DNA of 64,000 bases from Megalonaias nervosa. Taxonomy: Eukaryota; Mollusca; Bivalvia; Unionida; Unionidae. Positions 56,675 to 64,000 of this stretch are shown here, piece by piece. The position numbers and the translations under genes were made by a program. The DNA is taken from contig JAECUM010096191.1 of NCBI GenBank assembly GCA_016617855.1, positions 35,295-99,294 of the forward strand. Direction: 5' to 3'. The notes beneath the pieces are model-generated. The model made no database searches. It was not told the DNA's origin and was given only the letters and a program-made list of their open reading frames with translations. Every line of letters begins with the position of its first letter. The first letter of the stretch is position 1.

Positions 56675-58090
56675 CGTTGGGAATGCCTCTTTTTACCCTC
56701 GGATTTTGACGCTTGGAATTTAAGTGTGACTCATATTTGGGTCATGGAAATTCAAACCAGTGCGTTTTTATGACGCACGTTGATTTTGAATTGAGCATCA
56801 GGCTTGATTACCATTGACTTAGCTCCGGTATCATTTCCTCCTGAGCGAGCGCCGTTCATAACAAATTTACTGTATGCGCTAGTGATCAACATTTGCTCGA
56901 ACATTGTTACCCCTTATCAACCAATGATATTGTACCTATGCAAAATCAACATGAACTGGGCAGAGTTAACAGGTCACTGGTGTCATACATTGGTGTGCGT
57001 AACTGAATCAAGGTTAGATTGTTTGATATTATGTTAGACGTTTTTGATAGTTACGGGAAAGAGGAACAAATTACAACTTGATTGGATTAACTTGATTAAA
57101 GATCGGTGTTCGTTTGATTCCGCATCAAATTATAATCAAAGCTGGCAATACCGTGGCGGCTTTCGAAGCCGATTTTCAAAGTTAAGAGGACAAACCTTAA
57201 TTGTGTTTTAATGGCGATTAATTTGCTTCAATTGGCAAAAAGGTTGAAAACTTGCCTATTTACATTTTAGTATCATTCAGTAAGAATTTACCAGACATTA
57301 CATTCAGTGATTTATCTCGTGCGTTGGAATTACTCGAGATCGAATAACGAGATGGAATAATTTTGTTATGTTAGATGTATCGGTGAAATGTTAAATCAGA
57401 ATGTCTGAAAGAAATATATTTTCTTTTCCGTCTCAGTCTCAGAAACGACCTGCTAGTGATGATCATTCTGAGCCTTAAACTTCAAAGAAAGAGAAAGTTA
57501 GTAACTATTATGTAGAGAAGAGATAACATCACCTACCACATTGTAATACAATTTAAGTAGGAGTGAAATAACTGAATTTCCGTTGGTAACAAATGTTATA
57601 AAACATGGAAATAGTGATGATATGTGACAGGTGTAAAAGCACTGGAAAAAAAAAAAAAAAAAAAAAAAAAAACATACACACATACAAAAACGTTTGCCAC
57701 TGAGAGCAGGTCTAATCAGAAAAAAAAGTATAAAATATTCCGTTTTACTGTTTAACATACCAAATATACACACATGCATACATAGTTATTACGAGAAACA
57801 CTTGTATAAAAATAAATAATTGCCATGTTCGTCTCACCTTCTGTTTGTTTGTTTATTTCTAACAAAATAATGTTGTCGTGTTTCTCTTTTTTTAACATGA
57901 GACAAGAAATCTTAAACACCAGCCTGCTCCATGAATAATGAAAACTCTCAGCTATGAGCTCAGGATAGTAAAATAGATTTCAGTTTTGACTCTTGAGACT
58001 TTTATTTTGATTCTTGAGATTCTGGTGTAAAGGGTCAAATGACTCTTCAGTTTTTAAATATATTGACAATCCTGAGCCCTAGTTTAAAAG
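56675..58090 (+). pseudogene. Duplicated gene-like segment, copy 2
   Basis: The same segment 11.46 kb to the right, same strand. The frame starts at 57401 (MSERNIFSFPSQSQKRPASD) and ends in a stop after DHSEP; the homologous continuation shows TNVIKHGNSDDM and C.RCKSTG. A poly(A) run (57645-57672) is unique to this copy. The upstream 0.65 kb and about 0.4 kb downstream also match. It is either a dispersed decayed transposon or a segmental duplication. Confidence 0.65.
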
Positions 58091-58221
58091 AGTTACCGGA
58101 TCTTTATAATTTGTTGCTGCATTCAACGGCATTACCCATTTTCATTCCTCTGTCACTCGGCTACAAGAAATATATCGTCATCGCCAAAAGATTTTTTCCA
58201 ATTTAACTTCTGAGACTGAGT

Positions 58222-58528
58222 GTGTGTATTTGGTTTTTACACGTAGCTTTAACAATTTGAGTGATATCGCTACGATGCCTGCAGTGTGGCAGTTCATAGT
58301 GATGTCTAGCACTCGGACATAATGCCGCAGACACGTAGCATCGTGTCACACCAAGTCACATTTTCCTGACACCAGGCTGATCAGTCTTTACACTAAGCTC
58401 TGAGCGCCTAGACAGGCAGCTTCTACTAGCATTTTTATAAATCTTTGGTATGACTCGGCCGGGGCTCGAACCAGTGACCTCCCGCATCCGAGGCGGAGGC
58501 TCTAACCACTTAGGCCACCGGAGCGGTC
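58222..58528 (-). mobile_element. SINE family B, copy 2 (CpG-rich head)
   Basis: On the minus strand the head reads GGTGGCCTAAGTGGTTAGAG and CTGGTTCGAGCCCCGGCC, then TATAAAAATGCTAG and the same body as copy 1. It keeps CpGs that copy 1 has lost. It joins the end of the duplicated segment. Confidence 0.8.
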
Positions 58529-58663
58529 ACTTCTTAGACTGAATAATACTGTTGGAATTGTGCCATGTTGTTTTCACCTGTGTCGTAAACTTTGTTCACC
58601 TTATATTAATAGTAATATAAGCTTTATAAGTGTCCAATGCTGTCGAAGCAGACCGTTTAATAG

Positions 58664-58678
58664 CAGGGGCGCCCGCAG

Positions 58679-58709
<31 letters not shown>

Positions 58710-58826
58710 AGGGCAAACATACAGTGGTCAGTCATCAAGTTTTACGGATGTAGGCTAAAACATATTTAGAGGTGAAATCCGGGGGTATGAGTAAGTGCCC
58801 ACCACCACTATGTGCGGGCGCCCATG
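58664..58826. mobile_element. Short hAT-like MITE
   Basis: CAGGGGCGCCCGCAG at the left and TGCGGGCGCCCATG at the right are inverted ends, with a poly(T)-poly(G) run just inside the left end. CAGGGGCG-type ends are typical of hAT elements. An 8-bp duplication was not found. Confidence 0.65.
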
Positions 58827-59068
58827 ATGTAACGGCTGTTCTGTTTTGTACCTGAGCAAAGAAAATGTAAATTATGCTTTAATTTAAACTTGCAATACTT
58901 TGATTTATCAAACGATTACTAACATTAAAAAAGACGTTGGCTCTTCCTTTTAAATCATGGAATTCATTTCATCAGTTGACAATGTGTACTGCTATTCAAC
59001 ACTACATATTCATAATTATATTCGCTGTTGTAATTAGTTATGAACAACACGTGTAGCTCCCCGAAACC

Positions 59069-59149
59069 ATGGCGTACAGTCTTATAGTCTTCTGGTCATT
59101 ATCAGTTATTTTCATTTTCTTCATTTATTCCACTTATGATATGGTGTAA
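59069..59149 (+). CDS. Possible 26-residue hydrophobic peptide or signal-peptide exon
   Basis: AAACCATGGCGTAC is a near-ideal start context. The frame encodes MAYSLIVFWSLSVIFIFF and then IYSTYDMV before TAA, a single membrane-spanning or signal-like stretch. It is too short to judge; chance is the main alternative. No downstream exon was recognised. Confidence 0.2.
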   Translation: MAYSLIVFWSLSVIFIFFIYSTYDMV

Positions 59150-59175
59150 TTCTAAAATTACCACAGACTGAATGA

Positions 59176-59179
<4 letters not shown>

Positions 59180-59270
<91 letters not shown>
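59180..59270. repeat. TA microsatellite
   Basis: About 90 bp of uninterrupted TA. Confidence 0.95.
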
Positions 59271-59271
<1 letters not shown>

Positions 59272-59675
59272 CAGAATAATATTTTCCGCTGGGGATACTA
59301 ACTGTTAAAAGATTAATTATATCCTATTCCAACTGTAACACGACTATTCTTGTCACATTTCATTCGTAAAGTCTTCAAAATCATATTAAATTTTATACAT
59401 ACGTGATCGTCTTCACCGCGTAATGATAACTCTTGCTTGTAAAATATTCCCTTCAGTATCATTTCCATTTAAGTCTTCCGGTTTGAAAAGAACCGAATCA
59501 TGTGATATTACTTGTCTGATCATGAATATTTCATCCACAGAGTTAGGAAGATATTCCTTCTGAAGGTAATATTTTATATTTTGAAATCCTGACTGTTTCA
59601 CACGTTTTGAATTTAGGAATTCTAAAAGTATCACTTGTAAAATAACGAAATATATTGACCCATACTTTTGATCTG

Positions 59676-59850
59676 TATTCTGTCTTGATCACTTCAACCG
59701 GAGTACTGTCTATTGCTGTGAAATGGCTGCTCCGTATTCTGTCTTGCACACTTCAGTCAGAGTACAGTCTGTTGTCGTGTATTGTCTTGCTCACTTCAAT
59801 TGGAGTACTTTCTATTGATGTGTATCAAACCAACAGGAGTACTGTCTACC
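59676..59850. repeat. Degenerate tandem repeat, three copies of 45-60 bp
   Basis: GTATTCTGTCTTGATCACTT, CAACCGGAGTACTGTCTATT recurs with changes. Open frames overlap it on both strands. Confidence 0.7.
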
Positions 59851-62215
59851 TGCCACTGGTCATTTCCACAATTTGCAAATTCAGTATGAAAGTCTATCTA
59901 ATTTGCTTGTGTAATGTTCCGTTTAATTTGTTCCCGAGAGTGATACGTGTGTATTGTCTGCATCGTAATAAAGATGTCTTAAATGACGTTCTTTTTCAGC
60001 CATTTACAACGGTATTTAAGAAAGGGGAAACAAATGTCCAGAGGATACGTTACGCTTGATGACAGCTCTTTAGACATTATCAATAAGCCAAATGGATATT
60101 CGCAGACAACGGAAATTTTAATTTCAGTAATTCCCACTCACATTAAAAACGTAATTTATTCGTACTGCATACCATACCGTTTTAAAAGTCGTGCTATCGG
60201 CATTGATGATGTAATCATCGTGAAATATGATCTGTAAATATTCATACTTATTTAACCATTTTCAGGATGTTATTTTTTTCAGCCTGAAATCGGCATATCA
60301 ACATTTGTATCTCTGGTATGTTATTTTGTAACACGACTCTCTTGGACCACACCTTTATACCATCGAAACTTGTAAACAAATACGCGCTATCTCTTGATAC
60401 CTAGATTGTTGCTTTAATGTTAAATTCATGAAACATTTTTATCACCTCTCTGAAAACTGTTTGCTCTATCGTTATATGGCTGTGTGCCATTACTTATGAT
60501 CGTAAAAAAAATGTTGATATAAAAAACTCAACAGTTTGTTAGTTGTCAACCAGTAGTACGAAAATGGCCATATATCTGATACCAGTGTGCCTAAGAAAAC
60601 ACTTTCTAAGCACTCTATAATCAATTTTAGTTCCAACATTAACATGTGGTCTAGAAATAACATCTTCTATCTACCCCTGAAGTTCACAAATTTGAAGTAC
60701 TAAAAAACACTAATGACACCTCGATTTTTTTAATATATTTTGACGATTGGTAATTATTTGATTTGTGTCGAAAGAAACGTGATCACCGCTAATTTCCGTT
60801 TGCATGCACTTGTTTGTTGTTGTTGGTATGTTATGGTGGATGAGAGTTAACAAAATAAATCTTAAATCACAATATCAAATCACAAGGAAAATATGTTAAA
60901 AAAATATTGGTAGCAAATTAATAGAAACAATGCAAACCAATTGAAAATTTGACTCAAAGTCTCCATTGCAGGCGAGACAAACAAAATGTTATCGTGATAT
61001 TCAAATAAATGAACCTTTTTATTCATGTAACTTTCGTACAATCACCTAAAATTATGATTGGCTATTTAATCATGCGATTAAACCTTATATTAATCGCAAG
61101 CAGGAATTATATCGCTATTTTCTAACAAACACAGTGCTAAAATGGGCGTCCTCTAAAATGACGTCATAATGATATAAGATCATGAAAATAAAAATGCTAA
61201 ACACATATATGTTATCTGACACACATTATTATACTGCTAAGTAATATCAAATAACACCCACGTAATCACTGTTAGCACTGTTGTACGAACATTTTAGAGG
61301 AAAATATGGTATTTTTCTCTCATACAATCACACGCACACCATTACATATACACAAAGACAGGTGGAAATATCTTTAATTTGTTCGAACATGCATACATTC
61401 AAGCCATCATTCAATAACACGTACCAAGAGAAGAATTATTATTTCACTTGATACATACAAACACACAAAGTGATTGTGTATTTTTGTATACATACATGTA
61501 TGCATGCATGCATCCATCCATCCATACATACTGAGTGGGTCCTTTACTCAAACATGCACACACATATATTATCACAATCCTTCAAGAGAAAGAGAGGATC
61601 AATTGAAGGAAAATTTTTAAAAAATTAACTCATCACAACAGACTTTTTTTTTCTTTATCAGAATTAGAACTTTTGTATACTCACGTCAACCAGATTAGTA
61701 ACTTACACACTACATCTCTTTCACTATCCAACAAAAAAAGTGGCATGCTAATACAAAATGTGAAAAATTTCTTAACGTATTGCCACTTCACTTAATGTAC
61801 CTTTTATTTTACAGCGCTCTATGGCTTTTGTGTACAAAACAAGTGATGGAGGCAAAAATTTTAGCCAAAATTATATTAATTTATGATTCTCCGTCCTTTA
61901 TGTTTACAGTGTTTACACTTAAACCATGAAAGTTAATTAAATATACATATGATTTTGACTTTACATCTAGATCGGCAGAGTTTTCATGCAAAAATTAATA
62001 TAATGTAATTCAGGGATAGCGCTCTATGGAATGGATGACACCGGTGAGCTCTACGGAAATTTAACACCACGGCTTCATTACGGACGAGAACCACTTTGAA
62101 TTTCAGTAATAGTTTGTCTGCTGTACGTCGATACATTTTGTCAAAAACAAGGTTACAATTATAAATTTGCCCTAATCTTTGTGTGTGGAATGACTCGGTG
62201 TTATCGTTGCCGATA
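59851..62215. other. No gene or repeat family recognised
   Basis: Holds short simple repeats (GCAT/CCAT at 61500-61530) and a CRE-like TGACGTCA near 61160. Two overlapping plus frames (59655-60059, 59983-60237) have no recognisable content. Confidence 0.4.
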
Positions 62216-62216
62216 T

Positions 62217-62219
<3 letters not shown>

Positions 62220-62280
<61 letters not shown>
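62220..62280. repeat. GA microsatellite
   Basis: About 60 bp of uninterrupted GA. Two shorter CT runs occur at 47079-47099 and 47711-47732. Confidence 0.95.
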
Positions 62281-62282
<2 letters not shown>

Positions 62283-62389
62283 TTTTCTCAACGCTTTCAT
62301 GTGAAACACTGAATCAAACTAATATAATGAGTTATAAATCCATGCAATGTAAAACTGTTATCAGTTGTGGACATATTTTTTCTACAACC

Positions 62390-63250
62390 AACCTGAACTT
62401 TGACAAATGCCCGGTGATCCTCCGCTCAATTAACAAGTCTGTTATTTAACATCCTAGTTAACAATTTACAAATGACACTCAGATGGGTGATACCTCGGTA
62501 AGTTTCAACGTTATCTGCAACACCTTCCTTATGAATCGGTATAGCAATACCCTTGGACCATTTGTCTCGGAGACAACACGTGTTGAAAGTGACATCAAAA
62601 AACTGAGTAGATATGGCTGGAGAATATCATTGCCATATGGGAAAAATTCATGAAATATATTACCAGACCCGCTGCTTTTACCATTCTTGAACTCTTTAAT
62701 TATTTGTTTTTTGTAGTTTTTTTTTTTTTTTTTTAAATCCTCATATCGAAATAGCAATTATTAATTCATCAAACAAAATTTAAAAGTCACTCTGTACATA
62801 TTCATTACAGAAATCTATTTTTTTATCATCTGCACTAAAAAGGTGGGTCATCGGCCATACAAGCACACTTAATAAAAGCTTCAAATTCGTTTAATGATAT
62901 AGCAGGAATTTGTTTAGTTTTACATCCCCTCAAAAAAGTTGCCAATATTCTTTCACAAACCGCGAACAAGCTTCTGGTAGTTTATTTGTACGGCAATATG
63001 TAAATTTTCCCCGATATTTATTAATATGTGCCTTATAAGCTGAGTACCTCGAGACCAAATGTTTTTGGTTTTCTTCTGACTCCTTTTTTCAACATATATT
63101 TCTACATTAAAGTACTGGCACCGTTTACTTTTACATTCAACATCAAACCGAGATGAACTCGAAATGAATGTTTGCGCTTATGAATATGTTCAGGCATCTG
63201 AGATTTTTGAAGTAAATCATTTATTATGGAACTAATTACATCTGAGAGTT
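62390..63250 (-). pseudogene. Fragment of a second LINE: endonuclease-RT linker and RT start
   Basis: On the minus strand a broken frame first shows a W.DVECKSKR-type linker and then KNGKSSGSGNIFHEFF, ILQPYL, and after a frameshift WSKGIAIPIHKEG and ETYRGITHLSVICKLLTRML. This is RT blocks 0-2 of a non-LTR element different from the one at 11-13 kb. A poly(T) run (poly(A) on the coding strand, 62717-62735), several frameshifts and stops show decay. A SINE abuts its 5' side. Confidence 0.75.
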
Positions 63251-63261
63251 CAGGACCCCTG

Positions 63262-63412
63262 TGTGTATATGAAAGAACTTGCCAGTAACTGCCTGTGGTC
63301 CTGTGGTTCTTTCCGGGGGTTGTTCGGGTTCTTCCTCCACCATTTATACTTGCCGCCATGAATAGCATATCCTGTGCTGAAAAACTGTGTTAAGCCCACA
63401 ACAACAACATAT
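63262..63412 (+). mobile_element. SINE family A fragment, opposite orientation
   Basis: GTGGTTCTTTCCGGGGGTTG, CGGGTTCTTCCTCCACCATT, GCCGCCATGAATAGC and TTAAGCCCACAACAACAACA are the reverse complement of the other copies, ending in the CAA tail. It lacks the tRNA head. Confidence 0.7.
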
Positions 63413-64000
63413 ATACAACATATTAGAATTCCAGGATCGAATCATTAATAGGTGTAATGTGGCGAATTTTGAAGACTTATTGAAACTTAATGTGAATAAA
63501 TTGTGCATTGAAGTTAACTTAGTCAAGCCAAAAGGTCTTGAGAAAGTTCACTGATATTTCTCTTATTTCATCTCTGAAACATAAAAGGGTCTACGTTCAG
63601 TTTCAGTAGAATTTGACCGAGTCATCGTAATGGTATAGTGACACAGCGAACATAGAGTTACAACTGTATCAGTCGGGAGAGGACTTTATGTCAAATAATT
63701 GATCTTCAAAGGAAGCTAATTGCAGCATATTTTAGGCTGGTGAAATCTGATGAAAGACAGGATTATTATGGGAGAATTTTAGGAACAGTTACTTCCGATT
63801 GGTCATTAAAGAATTAAGGCGTACTTTAGGAGACTAGAATTTAGGGTACCAACTTGCTCTGAATTCTTCAGTTCGACTCTTGCCTTGTGAGAAGACGAAA
63901 GGTCTAACTCCGTGGGAACAATAGAATTGTGTTTCCCTCGTTAACGAAGAAAGGTCAGATAGCTGTCTTAGAAAGGAAGACAGGCTATAGAGATTTGACA

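Noticed and set aside
58456..58528. A functional tRNA gene on the minus strand
   Set aside because: A and B boxes are good but the acceptor stem does not pair and the sequence continues as a SINE body with a second copy at 47.7 kb.

Overview
The window is animal nuclear DNA. The genes have GT-AG introns and tRNA-headed SINEs, a non-LTR retrotransposon, solo LTRs, MITEs and many tandem arrays fill the rest. The protein matches and the repeat style (units built around GACCTTTGAC and GGCAATAACTC, SINEs with AAC-rich tails) suggest a lophotrochozoan, most likely a mollusc. That is inference; no species marker is present.

One gene is certain. A RUFY-family gene (RUN and FYVE domain containing, closest in layout to RUFY3) runs on the minus strand from a start codon at 32757 to the left edge. 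Seven consecutive coding exons can be read with clean splice sites and matching phases: 32757-32637, 28240-28070, 24207-24090, 8174-8070, 6840-6717, 5167-5097 and 98-24. They give about 261 residues: the RUFY3-type N-terminal leader, the complete RUN domain and the start of the coiled coil. The remaining coiled coil and any FYVE finger lie left of position 1. Farther upstream, also on the minus strand, a small open frame at 51435-51178 (85 codons, very good start context) is either a small unrecognised gene or an upstream exon.

The introns are packed with repeats. Intron 6 (99-5096) and intron 5 hold degenerate dispersed repeats and a MITE. Intron 3 (8175-24089, 15.9 kb) holds a CR1/L2-like LINE with one frame broken only by stop codons, several SINEs, two solo LTRs, 40-bp and 28-bp arrays and a 1.45-kb satellite of 67-bp units. 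Introns 1 and 2 hold a 47-bp EcoRI satellite, a 46-bp array, MITEs and an array of hairpins related to the MITE. From 32.8 to 51 kb there is no recognisable exon, but many repeats and one copy of a decayed gene-like segment (45.2-46.9 kb). From 51 to 64 kb CpG is visibly more frequent. That part holds the second copy of the segment (56.7-58.1 kb), a solo LTR with perfect target duplication, hAT-like MITEs, a SINE and a broken LINE at the right end.

The best leads are: a TA-flanked MITE built of two successive hairpins, found six times, with a hairpin array of the same design beside one copy; CpG decay in one copy of the paired segment but not the other, which suggests that a methylated transcription unit extends upstream to about 51 kb; solo LTRs that carry a conserved TGACGTCA into intron 3; and an ATT microsatellite that forms the tract next to a RUFY splice acceptor. 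Searches were not possible, so family names rest on recognised motifs.
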